From the NCBI GenBank assembly GCA_963699105.1, contig CAVOTI010000003.1, positions 682,001 to 746,000 of the forward strand: DNA of 64,000 bases. The letters run 5' to 3'. The translations under genes were made by a program, and so were the position numbers. A model generated the notes under the pieces. That model ran no database searches, had not been told where the DNA came from, and saw nothing but the letters and a program-made list of their open reading frames with translations. The DNA comes from Bog-756 sp963699105 (GTDB lineage: Bacteria > Actinomycetota > Acidimicrobiia > Acidimicrobiales > RAAP-2). Shown here piece after piece: positions 25,803 to 36,228 of the stretch (positions within the stretch are counted from its first letter, which is position 1; each line of letters starts with the position of its first letter).

Positions 25803-27628
25803 GGCTGCGATTCGTCTCCGTACATCTCATCCACTTCCTTCCGGTGCCGTTCGATGACTACGTTGCGCTTGACCTTGAGCGTCTGGGTCATCTCGCCGGA
25901 GGCGACGGCGAAGTCGTGATCGAGAACCCGGAAGGCGCGCACGTGCTCGACATGGGAACGCTTTTCGTTGACGTCCTTCACGATCCGATCGATGGCCTCC
26001 CTCAGATCCGGATCGGCGATCAGAGCCCGGGGTTCGACCTCCTTGCCTCGCTCTTTGGCCCATCGGAGCAACGCCTCGATATCGAGAGTGAGGAGGGCCG
26101 TGAGATAGCGCCTACCGTCCCCGATCACCACCGCCTCCGACAGGAGCTCACTGTTCCGGAGATCAGATTCGATGTCCTGCGGGGCCACGTTCTGCCCGGC
26201 CGCGGTGATGATCAGATCCTTCTTCCGACCGGTGATGCGAAGGTGGCCATCGGCTTCGAGGGCCCCCATGTCACCCGAGTGCAGCCACCCGTCCCCGTCG
26301 ATGAGCTGAGCAGTGCTTTCCGGGTCGTGGAAGTAACCCTCGCACACGTTTCCCCCCTGGACCAGGATCTCTGCATCCTCGGCAATGCGCACACGTACGC
26401 CGGGCAGGGGCAATCCGACCGTCCCGATCCTGTTGTCCTCCGGGAGGTTGGCGGTGGTGGGGCCGCAGGTCTCGGTCTGGCCGTAGACCTCCAGCACCGG
26501 CAGGCCGATGGCCGACAGCCAACGGAGCAGGTCCGGGTGAACCGGCGCCGCCGACGCCACCATGATGTGGGCTTTGTCGAGGCCGAGCTCGTGCCTGACC
26601 TGGGCCCCGACGGTGGCCCCCAGGGCCCGCTGGGGAAGGTCGGTCCACGGCGCCGGATGCCGGCCCGCTTCCTTCTGCCGGGCGACGTGCTGGCTCAGCT
26701 CGATGTAATGGTCGACGACCAGCCGCTGGAGGGTCCGGCTGTTGTCCAATCCGTCGAGGATGGCCTCGCGGAGCTTCTCCCAGACCCGGGGCACGGCGAA
26801 GAAGATCGTCGGCCGGCAGGCCCGGAGGTCCTGGCCCACCGTGCCGATGCTCTGGGCGAACCACGTCTCACCTCCGATTGCCGCCGAGGCGAAGTCGCTT
26901 ATCATCCGCTCGGCGATGTGGCTCAGGGGCAGGAACGACAGGAACCGCTCGCCCTCGCGCAGATCGAAGACCGAGATGGCGCTTCGCAACGTCCACATGA
27001 TGTTGGCATGGCTGATCATGGCCGCCTTGGGTGGGCCGGTCGTCCCGCTGGTGTAGACGAGTGTCGCCAACTGGTCGGCTACCACCGCCCCCGATCGGGA
27101 CTCGAACAGGTCCGGTTCACGGTCGAGACGGCGGGCTCCCGAGGCGCGGAGTTCAGCGAAGGCCGCCACGAACTTGTCGTCCCAATGCCCACCGTCGAAC
27201 ACGAACACCTGACGGAGAGACGGCAGCTCGTCCCGCACCTCGAGGACTTTCGCCAGCTGGAGCTCATTCTCGACAAAACAGAGGCGGGCTTCCGAGTGTC
27301 CGAGCACGTAGGCCACCTGCTCGGGCGAGCTCGTCTGGTAGATCGGCACCGACACCGCTCCATCGACCAGCACCCCGATATCGGCCACGTGCCACTCCGG
27401 TCGGTTGCCGGACAGGATGGCGATCCGATCGCCGGGCAGCACCCCGGCCTCGGCCAAGCCCGCCGCCACCTCGTCCACCGCCCGGCCGTACCCGGACCAC
27501 GTCAGCGCCGACCAGGTACCGTCCGCATACCATCGGAGGGCGGCCCGGTCGGTCAGCCGAGTGACACTGTTACGAAATGCATCCACGATGGTGTCGCCCT
27601 CAAGCGACACCGGTGCCCGATGGTCCAT
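25799..27628 (-). CDS. Long-chain fatty acid-CoA ligase (AMP-binding)
   Basis: 609 residues. AMP-forming ligase motifs: LVYTSGTTGPPKAAMISHAN (P-loop), FLPLSHIAERM, VYGQTETCGPTT, YFHDPESTAQLIDGDGWLHS, GDMGALEADGHLRITGRKKD, and the C-terminal Lys region KVKRNVVIERHRKEV. This matches the FadD15-type long-chain ligases of actinobacteria. The ATG at 27628 follows gggggag. It is upstream of, and overlaps, gpsA, so it probably supplies acyl-CoA for glycerolipid synthesis. Confidence 0.92.
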   Translation of the reverse strand: MDHRAPVSLEGDTIVDAFRNSVTRLTDRAALRWYADGTWSALTWSGYGRAVDEVAAGLAEAGVLPGDRIAILSGNRPEWHVADIGVLVDGAVSVPIYQTSSPEQVAYVLGHSEARLCFVENELQLAKVLEVRDELPSLRQVFVFDGGHWDDKFVAAFAELRASGARRLDREPDLFESRSGAVVADQLATLVYTSGTTGPPKAAMISHANIMWTLRSAISVFDLREGERFLSFLPLSHIAERMISDFASAAIGGETWFAQSIGTVGQDLRACRPTIFFAVPRVWEKLREAILDGLDNSRTLQRLVVDHYIELSQHVARQKEAGRHPAPWTDLPQRALGATVGAQVRHELGLDKAHIMVASAAPVHPDLLRWLSAIGLPVLEVYGQTETCGPTTANLPEDNRIGTVGLPLPGVRVRIAEDAEILVQGGNVCEGYFHDPESTAQLIDGDGWLHSGDMGALEADGHLRITGRKKDLIITAAGQNVAPQDIESDLRNSELLSEAVVIGDGRRYLTALLTLDIEALLRWAKERGKEVEPRALIADPDLREAIDRIVKDVNEKRSHVEHVRAFRVLDHDFAVASGEMTQTLKVKRNVVIERHRKEVDEMYGDESQP

Positions 27629-27935
27629 CTCGACTCCCCCAGTACTGGCACACGAAGTGCTCACACGAGCACGACCCGACACGGCTGGCGGCGGAGGCCC
27701 GATACGCCCACCCTACGTGACCTGACCGGTGCCGTGGGCGGGATGGCAATCCCTGGCGGACCCGAACCGCGGCTCCGGACCTCACCCGGAGCCAGCAGGT
27801 CGCCATCGCTGTCGACTGGGGTCGCTTGGCGAGCTGTTCGAATTCGACGTCGACACGGCCCGTTGCTGCTGGAGCGAGCTCATCTTTGGGTCCCGGTCGA
27901 GATTGCCACCACTGGCGCCGGCGAGGAAGATATGA
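27629..27935. other. Intergenic region, no gene seen
   Basis: About 300 bases between the ligase start and the end of the DinB-like gene. It should hold the promoter of the ligase-gpsA operon. I see no palindrome or RNA gene in it. Confidence 0.4.
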
Positions 27936-28443
27936 CTATGGCGCCAGGTGCGCAAGCGTTCGCTCGATGTCCCATCGATGGTGCAGGGCATCATGGGTGT
28001 TGGAGAGGACCACGTCTGCCAGTGTCAGTTCCCCCCGCTCCGGGTGGACGAGCACCACGGCCGCGTGACGAGAGGCCTCGACCGCCGTCGTCGACCGAGC
28101 GGGTCAACGACCACAGAGCGGCCGGCACGGGAATGAGCTTGTAGTTGCGGGCACGGGCGAGCTCGGCCTCGTCATAGTTGCCCACACCAGAGGGCGCGCC
28201 CGCCACAACACCCACGAGCCGTTCTGCCCAGATCCTGAGATTGTCGGCCACGTGACTGACGTATTCGACCACCGACCAACTGAGTCCGGGATGTTGCTCG
28301 TTGCCCGAACTGTCGGCAAGAAGTCTGGAGTAGACGGACGGGACGCCGGCCACCAGCGAGACGGCGTGCGGAACCGAGATTGCCCAGCTGTACCCGCACT
28401 CCCGGCACGGATCCCCGTAGACGGACATTCCCCAGTCGTTCAT
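27936..28443 (-). pseudogene. DinB-like helical-bundle protein, one frame slip near 28095
   Basis: The ATG at 28443 begins MNDWGMSVYGDPCRECGYSW and continues to YVSHVADNLRIWAERLVGVV, with the first metal-type His. Near 28095 an extra base shifts the frame. The right frame continues AVEASRHAAVVLVHPERGEL and ends NTHDALHHRWDIERTLAHL, with the HxxxHH typical of DinB/MDMPI metal sites, stopping at 27936. The restored protein is about 168 residues. The Cys pair at 12-15 (CREC) is an unusual N-terminal addition. Thiol-transfer functions are known for relatives; none can be assigned here. Confidence 0.65.
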
Positions 28444-28613
28444 GGCTAGAGCCACTCCCTTCCAGCTCGGATGGTCGCCTCATCTTTCCTTCCGGCCTGC
28501 GTCACCCGACGCCCACGGAACTCACGGAGCCACGGGGTCTCCCGAAGACGTACCGATTCAGTGTTGGCCGTTCCCAGTTACGAATGGATAGTCCGGGGGT
28601 CGCCGATCGGGCT

Positions 28614-28880
28614 TCAATCAACCTCGACCAGTATCTGCTCGAGAACCTCGACCCGTCCACTGAGAGTGGTGACGCTTGACCGCAGCTCTCGCAGCTCCCG
28701 GTCGTTTCCTTCGAGGGAGCGCACCGAGCGATCGGAAAGGTCGCGGTATTGCAGTTCGTTCTTGACGGCGGCCCGGGCCTTCCAGATCGAGGTGGCGGGC
28801 CATGTGATGGCGGCCACCAACAAGAGTACGAACGCCAACGATCCAAACGTCCACCACATTCCACTGTCAGCCATGTCCAT
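28614..28880 (-). CDS. Small membrane protein with C-terminal coiled coil
   Basis: 88 residues from the ATG at 28880 (MDMADSGMWWTFGSLAFVLL). One membrane helix (about 8-28) is followed by a charged coiled coil (LRELRSSVTTLSGRVEVLEQ). Its start overlaps the last codons of the upstream ArsR gene, so the pair is translationally coupled. This arrangement of an ArsR regulator plus a one-helix protein is seen in other high-GC Gram-positives, where its role is not known to me. Confidence 0.7.
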   Translation of the reverse strand: MDMADSGMWWTFGSLAFVLLLVAAITWPATSIWKARAAVKNELQYRDLSDRSVRSLEGNDRELRELRSSVTTLSGRVEVLEQILVEVD

Positions 28881-29244
28881 TTGCTCCCTCGTTTTCGGCG
28901 ACGGTGACCGTCCCGGCTGCTGTTGCGATGAGACTTGGTGTGAGATCCCAGGAGAATGGGGCAATGTCGTAGAACTTCATCGACTTGCCGTCCTCGGAGA
29001 GCTCCAGCACCGAGGAGACCAATCCAGCCTGCTCCAGCTTGCGTAGGTGGATCTGCAGCAGAGGCCTGCTGATTTGAAGCTCCCGTGCCATCTGGCTGAC
29101 GTACTTCCGACCCTCTACGAGGACGCCCAAAACCCGAATGCGGTGCGGGTTGGCCAATGCGTGGAGGACCTCGAGAAGCTCATCTCCTGAGACGGACCGC
29201 GCTTGCGACTGGTTGGGTGTTTGCATGCAAGTATCAGTTTGCAT
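28867..29244 (-). CDS. ArsR-family winged-helix regulator
   Basis: 125 residues. The HTH part is LLEVLHALANPHRIRVLGVL, YVSQMARELQISRPLLQIHL and RKLEQAGLVSSVLELSEDGK. The C-terminal tail lacks obvious metal ligands. Starts at 29244 or 29226 are both possible. Both lie within a pair of perfect palindromes, so the gene may be leaderless or autoregulated at its start codon. It is followed by the coupled one-helix membrane protein. Confidence 0.75.
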   Translation of the reverse strand: MQTDTCMQTPNQSQARSVSGDELLEVLHALANPHRIRVLGVLVEGRKYVSQMARELQISRPLLQIHLRKLEQAGLVSSVLELSEDGKSMKFYDIAPFSWDLTPSLIATAAGTVTVAENEGANGHG

Positions 29245-29251
29245 ATGCAAG
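29220..29251. promoter_or_regulatory. Two adjacent ttgcat palindromes at the arsR start
   Basis: ttgcatgcaa (29221-29230) and ttgcatatgcaa (29239-29250) are each perfectly symmetric and start 18 bases apart, with the flanking t and g also shared. They cover both candidate start codons. Operator function is inferred from symmetry and position. Confidence 0.5.
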
Positions 29252-29445
29252 AAACACTTTCAAGTCCAGCAGGTCCAGCCCCTCTTCAGTGTCGGGACGG
29301 AGCATGAGTACCCCAGGTTGTGCGGGCCCATCGGGCGATTTCGGTTTGCCGCCGCCAGGCGCTGGGCGATCCCGGAGTTCAGGGAACCGCAAGTACCGGG
29401 CGACCGAGAACGTCGGCCGGCCTGCCGAACTGCCATGCTTTTGGG

Positions 29446-30111
29446 GTGGATGCATGTCTGGTATTCGACTTCGACGGAACGATCCTCGACACCGAGCAAT
29501 CTCTTTATTCGGCGTGGGCCGAGATTTGGAATTCTCAAGGACACGAGCTGGCCATACCCGACTGGCAGCAGAATCTCGGCACCGACGACACGTTCGACCC
29601 CTGGGTCGAACTGGAACTTCGCGTCGGTCACACGCTCGACCCGGCATTGCAACGTCGTCGCCGCCTGCGAAGAGACGAGATCCAGTCGCGATACGGACCG
29701 CGGCCGGGCGTGGTGGATTGGCTGTCAGAGGCCCGGACCCTGGGCGTGCCGGTCGGAATCGCGTCATCGTCGCCGCCTCAGTGGGTGGAGGGACACTTGA
29801 AGGCGCTCGGACTTCGGGGCTACTTCGCCTGCCTCGTGTGCCGCGATGGAGATGTCCCAGCCAAACCCGAACCCATCTCGTACCGGCTGGCCTGTGAACG
29901 CCTACAGGCCGACCCCGCCCGTTCGGTTGCCGTCGAGGACTCCCCTCACGGAGTGGCGGCCGCGGTGGAGGCCGGGCTTTTCACCGTGGCCGTGCCCCAT
30001 GACCTGACCGTTGACCTCGACCTGACGGCGGCCCACTGGTCGACATCATCGCTGACCGATTTGACACTCACCACTGCCCTCACGAGGTCGGCAATGCGGG
30101 GGACTGCGTGA
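29446..30111 (+). CDS. HAD-superfamily hydrolase (beta-phosphoglucomutase-like)
   Basis: 221 residues from the GTG at 29446. Motif I is VFDFDGTILDTE, the helical cap lies at about 17-85, motif II is GIASSSPPQWV, motif III is the Lys of KPEP, and motif IV is VAVEDSPHGVAAAVEAG. This order and spacing match HAD subfamily IA phosphatases and phosphoglucomutase-like enzymes. The frame extends further upstream but without protein-like composition. Substrate unknown. Confidence 0.85.
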   Translation: MDACLVFDFDGTILDTEQSLYSAWAEIWNSQGHELAIPDWQQNLGTDDTFDPWVELELRVGHTLDPALQRRRRLRRDEIQSRYGPRPGVVDWLSEARTLGVPVGIASSSPPQWVEGHLKALGLRGYFACLVCRDGDVPAKPEPISYRLACERLQADPARSVAVEDSPHGVAAAVEAGLFTVAVPHDLTVDLDLTAAHWSTSSLTDLTLTTALTRSAMRGTA

Positions 30112-30218
30112 TGTCGTTTGCTTACCCACGGCCCCGGCCCTGGGTAAGCCGGTCATCCTCGGAGACGGCCTGTCACCGCTGCCCCCACCAGGGCCAGCCA
30201 GATCGAGCCCTCCACTCG

Positions 30219-30749
30219 TCACGCAGCCAGCCGAATGACGCCGTAGACGAATGAGGTGAAGGGCCCCTCGGTACCATCGGCAGTCGGATAGAGAGTCACG
30301 ACCGAGTACTGCTGGCCACCACCGGTGGCGTTGGCGAACTCGCCGGTACCGCCCGTGACCGTGACCTTGCTCGTCACCCGGTACCGGTTGTACGAGGTGG
30401 TGGAGGCTGATTCGCACACCGTTCCGCTGAGTGAAGTGTCGAGCTGGCTTCCGTTTGACGCGGTCGTGGTTACCGACCCGGCAACTTGGCTGCCCGGGCC
30501 GGAGCCGCACGGTGGCGGAGGACTGGCCGCTACCTCTGAACCACGCGTGGTACCTCGACCTATCGGTGTTCCGAGCACTTTGCCGACCGACGTCGTCACA
30601 TCTTCCACCGTCGACGTGATCGTGCCCCTGCCTATCTCGAGATAGGGCGCTACCTTCCGACCGGTCGTGGCCGTCGCCGACGCAGTGCCACCGAAGAAGG
30701 CGAGACCGAGGACGGATACAACGATGAAGGAGATGCAGGTTCTTCTCAC
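30219..30749 (-). CDS. Secreted protein of unknown function
   Basis: 176 residues from the GTG at 30749 (an in-frame GTG at 30791 is an alternative). A clear signal peptide is present (TCISFIVVSVLGLAFFGG, cleavage near ASA-TAT). The mature part is beta-rich with GRGTITSTVEDV, SLSGTVCESAS, and a VTGGTGEFANATGGG motif that recalls small lipocalin/allene-oxide-cyclase-like barrels. Two Cys could form a disulfide. The neighbouring genes give no functional hint. Confidence 0.6.
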   Translation of the reverse strand: MRRTCISFIVVSVLGLAFFGGTASATATTGRKVAPYLEIGRGTITSTVEDVTTSVGKVLGTPIGRGTTRGSEVAASPPPPCGSGPGSQVAGSVTTTASNGSQLDTSLSGTVCESASTTSYNRYRVTSKVTVTGGTGEFANATGGGQQYSVVTLYPTADGTEGPFTSFVYGVIRLAA

Positions 30750-31040
30750 GGCGACCCACTTTCTGGCCGGGCCCAAACAAGTAGATCCCACTCGGACCCT
30801 ACGCCCTTGTCGGTTCGTCCCTCAGCACGCCGATCAGCCGAATGTCCAAACCGGCGACCCCGGTGGCGAGGCTAACACCGTCCCGAGACCGTTTCCCGGG
30901 GACGGGCGACGCCCGGTGACCGCTCCGATCTCATTCGGGACAGCCCCGCCCTGCGCCGAATCGCCCCTGGACCAGGCCCCGCGGGTGGGGTTGATCAGTC
31001 AAGACGGGGCGGGTCACCTGGCGGCGGGAGAGCGTGGGCA

Positions 31041-32645
<1,605 letters not shown>

Positions 32646-32646
32646 C

Positions 32647-33390
32647 TCACCGGCCACCATGGTCCGAAGGCGTTGCACCGGCTCGACCGACGGGCCCCGC
32701 CTGGGGGACGAAGGCGTTCACCAGCAGCGTCCGCACCGTGGCCCGGGCGTCGTCGTCACTGATCATGAAGGAGTCGGGGTCCCGCTTTCGGTGCATGGCG
32801 AACCACGCAATGGTCTCGACGATGAACCGGGCGGCGGTGGCCGCATTGGGCACCGGGTACAGACTCCCGGCCCTGATGCGTCGACTCAGGTACGTGGCCA
32901 GATCGGACACCAGGTCTCGGCGCCAGGTCCGGAAGTAGATCTCGGCCAATTCGGGAATGTCGGCGGCGCAACGCTCGATGAGGGTCAACAGCATGCGGTT
33001 GCGCTCGACCGCGCCGTAACACTCGTCGATGATGGCGCTGAACTCTTCGCCGACGGCGGTGGCTCTGCGGCGATGCAAGCCCGCGTCGAGCTCTGGGAAT
33101 GTCGTCTGGGGAGACCACTGGGCCAGGCGGACGAACACATCTGACAGCGGCACGGTGGGAACCGGAACCGGGAGATCCACCTCGTCCCATTCGACGCCGA
33201 TGGCACTGAGCACGGCCAGATGGAACAGGGCCGCCTTGCTCTCGACATAGCCGTAGATCGCCCCGTGGCTGAGACCGAGCTCGTCGGTGACATCGGAGAT
33301 CAAGGCTCGCTTGAACCCCTTTTCGGTGAAGACCACCCGGGCGGCTCGGCCCACCTCGCTCAGCCTCCCCGCCGGGGACGATCTCGCCAC
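32647..33390 (-). CDS. TetR/AcrR-family transcriptional regulator
   Basis: 247 residues. HTH: AARVVFTEKGFKRALISDVT, DELGLSHGAIYGYVESKAAL. The long C-terminal domain contains DECYGAVERNRMLLTLIERC and ETIAWFAMHRKRDPDS. A perfect 7-1-7 palindrome lies 13 bases upstream of its start. It is transcribed with the GT39-like glycosyltransferase, which it probably controls together with itself. Confidence 0.85.
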   Translation of the reverse strand: MARSSPAGRLSEVGRAARVVFTEKGFKRALISDVTDELGLSHGAIYGYVESKAALFHLAVLSAIGVEWDEVDLPVPVPTVPLSDVFVRLAQWSPQTTFPELDAGLHRRRATAVGEEFSAIIDECYGAVERNRMLLTLIERCAADIPELAEIYFRTWRRDLVSDLATYLSRRIRAGSLYPVPNAATAARFIVETIAWFAMHRKRDPDSFMISDDDARATVRTLLVNAFVPQAGPVGRAGATPSDHGGR

Positions 33391-33402
33391 GATTCGATCC
33401 TA

Positions 33403-33417
33403 ACTGACTCAGTCAGT
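33403..33417. promoter_or_regulatory. Perfect 7-1-7 palindrome ahead of tetR (autoregulatory operator)
   Basis: actgact-c-agtcagt, fully symmetric, directly upstream of the tetR-GT39 operon. TetR operators of this length and symmetry are common. Confidence 0.7.
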
Positions 33418-33481
33418 CAATTTCTGGTGGACGTGCCGGCTGGGCGCCTCCCGGGCGCTCTGGGCCCTCCGCCGGCACCGG

Positions 33482-34096
33482 TCAACGGGCCAGTAGCCCG
33501 AGGTCCAGTAGCGCCGATCTGACCTCGCCGATACCCCGCACCTGCTCAGCCCGGAAGCCGAACGACCGGGCTGCATCCGAGTTGACAGCGACGTCGTCGA
33601 GATAGAGGACGCGGTGGCGACCGACCGGGAGTCGATCGGCGACGGCCTGGAAAATAGCCTCGTCGGGCTTCACCATCCCGAGTTCGAACGAGAGAAAGCG
33701 GAAATCAAAGAGACCAAGCTCGGGCCAGTGGGAGAACTGGTGGTCCCAGTGCATGGAGTTGGTATTGCTGAGGCATCCGATGGGCACCGATCGCCGGGTC
33801 TCCGACAGGAGCTCGATGGTCCCCGGGAAAGGACCGATCGGCCAGTACCGAAAGATGTCGAGGAATCGTTCCGGGGAGACATCCAGGTCCCATTCGGACA
33901 CAAAGCCCGTCGAGAACTCGGTGGCCGAGCACTCCCCTCGCTCGAACCGTCGGACCCATGGGCTGGCCAACCAACGAAACCACACTTCGTCATCACCGAT
34001 GGCACCGGCCAGCTCCTGCAGGGCGGCAACTCCCCCGAGTTCGATCAGAACGCCACCGAGGTCGAACAACACGAAGTCGACCGGGCGCTCGGACAC
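33482..34096 (-). CDS. HAD-superfamily hydrolase (FDLGGVL type)
   Basis: 204 residues. Motif I is FVLFDLGGVLIEL, in the variant with Gly in place of the second Asp that is common in a YihX-like subgroup. Motif II is IGCLSNTNSMHW, motif III has the Lys of GMVKPDEAIF, and motif IV is VLYLDDVAVNSDAARSFG. The size and cap type fit HAD-IA sugar-phosphate phosphatases. It has no apparent operon partner. Confidence 0.85.
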   Translation of the reverse strand: MSERPVDFVLFDLGGVLIELGGVAALQELAGAIGDDEVWFRWLASPWVRRFERGECSATEFSTGFVSEWDLDVSPERFLDIFRYWPIGPFPGTIELLSETRRSVPIGCLSNTNSMHWDHQFSHWPELGLFDFRFLSFELGMVKPDEAIFQAVADRLPVGRHRVLYLDDVAVNSDAARSFGFRAEQVRGIGEVRSALLDLGLLAR

Positions 34097-34130
34097 GATC
34101 GGGTCTACCGCTCGGCTCGGGGAGACGGAC

Positions 34131-34331
34131 TCATTGCCTCACTGCCGCGATGTCCTCGGGATCGGGGACGATCTCGCCGTTCGAATCGACGATCGGCGCC
34201 AGCAGATCGAGATCGGGGTTGTCGAGATCGGGGCTGTTCGGATCGATGCCCTTTTCGGCGCAGAACCTGATCAGACGGCGTTCCTGGGCCAAGCGCAGGA
34301 TGTGGCCACTCACTTCATCTGCATCTGCCAT
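34131..34331 (-). CDS. Small acidic protein, unknown
   Basis: 66 residues from the ATG at 34331, preceded by gagaggaaa. Sequence features: MADADEVSGHILRLAQERRL followed by an Asp/Pro-rich C-terminus (PDLDNPDLDLLAPIVD). No family recognised. A longer reading to 34424 is unlikely because its first part lacks a ribosome site. Confidence 0.5.
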   Translation of the reverse strand: MADADEVSGHILRLAQERRLIRFCAEKGIDPNSPDLDNPDLDLLAPIVDSNGEIVPDPEDIAAVRQ

Positions 34332-34465
34332 TGTGCTTTCCTCTCTACGGCTCTCGTCCACGCTACCCAGATCGTGCGGCAGCATCGGTCGGTCCCCCGG
34401 GTTTGCGCGCGATAGCGCGCGCACAAATCCGCATCAGTGGAACACCCCCCGGATAGGGTGCATCC

Positions 34466-34693
34466 ATGCCGCGACCTCGAACATACGACGAGAGGCGCAT
34501 CGCCACGGCGGTGAGGCTTCCCGTTTCAGTCCATCGACGCCTGCACGAGGCGGCGACAGATCGAAACATATCGGCAAATCTCCTGGTCATTCGAGCTGTG
34601 ACCGAATTCCTCGATCAGCTGCCGACCGCCGAAGCCGCCCTCGGAGGACGCCGCCGGCGGACCCGGTCGTCCAGGGTGGGAACCAAATCATGA
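34466..34693 (+). CDS. Ribbon-helix-helix (HicB/Arc-like) small DNA-binding protein
   Basis: 75 residues. The beta strand and two helices ATAVRLPVSVHRRLHEAATD / NISANLLVIRAVTEFLDQL form a ribbon-helix-helix pattern, followed by a basic tail (GGRRRRTRSS). Its stop overlaps the ATG of the methyltransferase gene (ATGA), so the two are translationally coupled. It may be the controller of this methylation unit or an antitoxin-like repressor. No toxin gene is adjacent. Confidence 0.75.
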   Translation: MPRPRTYDERRIATAVRLPVSVHRRLHEAATDRNISANLLVIRAVTEFLDQLPTAEAALGGRRRRTRSSRVGTKS

Positions 34694-36154
34694 GCGTGGT
34701 GCCGCTTCGAGCGGCCAAGGCCCGGAAACGCCCGGCCACATCCACCACCAACTTCGGTTCGGGTCGCCGCGAGAGCCACGACTCCTCGGCGTTCTACGAC
34801 CGGTTCGTGCCACCTGACATCTCTGGCGATTCAACCGTCCGCCGAACGAAGGAAGTCGATGTCCTCCATGCCCGGGACGCTCGTCGGATGGATGGCGTGG
34901 CCACGAGCTCAGTGGCGCTCATCGTGACGTCACCCCCGTACTTTGCCGGTAAGCAGTACGAGGAGAGCTTGGGTCAGGACGGCGTGCCCGGCAAATTACT
35001 TCGAATACCTCCAGCTCCTGCGGGACGTGTTCGCCGAGTGCAAGCGGGTCTTGGAACCCGGCGGTCGCATCGCCGTGAATGTGGCGAACCTCGGTCGGCG
35101 CCCCTACCGGTCGCTGTCGAGCGACGTCACCGAGATACTCCAGGAACTGGGTCTGCTACTCAGGGGCGAAGTGATCTGGTGGAAGGGCAAGGCGGCGGGC
35201 GGCTCCTGTGCGTGGGGAACCTTTCAGCGACCCTCCAATCCGGTGCTCCGCGACATCACCGAGAGGATCATCATCGCCAGCAAGGGGAGGTTCGATCGCG
35301 CCCTGACTCCGGTCCAGCGGGCGGCGGCCGGACTTCCGTCGACCGCCACCATCTCCCGCGACGAGTTCATGGAGGCCACCACGGACATGTGGGAGATCGC
35401 CCCGGAACGTGCCATGAAGATCGGACATCCGGCCCCGTTCCCGGTAGAACTCCCGGGCCGGCTGATCGAGCTCTACACCTACCAAGGCGACGTCGTTCTC
35501 GATCCCTTCATCGGTTCCGGCAGTACGGCAATCGCCGCCCTCCGGGCCGGCCGACACTTCATCGGATTCGACACCGACAAGGACTACGTAGCTGCCGCCG
35601 AACGACGGATCGCCGACGAACGCCTGCGACTGCGGGCCCAACCGGACCTCGGCGGCTTTCGAGTCGAGCTCCCAGCTCATGACCCGGCCAGGGACTCCGA
35701 AGACCTGGTGGCCGAGGCCGTGCGTCAAGGCCGCCAAGCCAAGGATCTGGCCGGGGTGCTCCTGGAAATCTGCGGATTCACGAACGTCCGCCCCGACGTG
35801 AAGGTGCGAGGCCTGGGAATCGTCCTCGGTTTCCTCGCCACCGACCAGACCGGCGAGGACTGGGCCTTCGACGTGTCGGGCGCCTTCACCTCGAACCGGG
35901 CCGGGCTACGGCGGACGGACACGCTCTGGAGGTCGCTGGGAAAAGCGGCGATCCTCCGGGAAGGCGGGACAGGTCTTCCTCTCGTCCTCATGACCACCGA
36001 TGCACCGGCACCAGGGACGGCCGGCTTCCAGGCCCTGACGGTGATGCGCGGGCCCTCGCATCCGGTGTTCGACCTCGTCGAGCTGTTAAACGCCGACGAC
36101 CGGTCGAGGCTCGGCCACTATGCCGTGCACGGCCAGAAAGCCGTGCTCGGGTAG
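34690..36154 (+). pseudogene. DNA methyltransferase (N4-cytosine/N6-adenine, beta-type order) with extra C-terminal domain; one frame slip near 34989
   Basis: The ATG at 34690 opens about 100 residues ending in the catalytic motif TSPPYFAGKQYEES. An extra C near 34989 shifts the frame. The continuing frame reads NYFEYLQLLRDVFAECKRVL, then a central variable part (KGRFDRALTPVQR), and near residue 275 the SAM motif DPFIGSGSTAIAALRAGRHF and IGFD. SPPY before the SAM motif fits beta-type N6_N4 methylases (PF01555). About 165 further residues form a separate domain (GFLATDQTGEDWAFDVSGAF, RAGLRRTDTLWRSLGKAAIL, LVLMTTDAPAPGTAG). It is coupled to the upstream RHH gene. No separate endonuclease gene is adjacent. 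Confidence 0.78.
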
Positions 36155-36228
36155 ACAGGCCTCGACCACCGCTTCGGGTGGCGACGGCCGCTGATGGCGG
36201 CGAGTCCGCCCCGTGGGAGGATCGTGGG

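Noticed and set aside
25769..28144. A 791-codon open frame on the plus strand
   Set aside because: It is antisense to the acyl-CoA ligase, whose motifs are complete. Its composition is that of a GC-rich shadow frame without any family pattern.
34466..34693. HicAB-type toxin-antitoxin pair
   Set aside because: The RHH gene is followed directly by a methyltransferase, and no small HicA-like or other toxin frame lies on either side.
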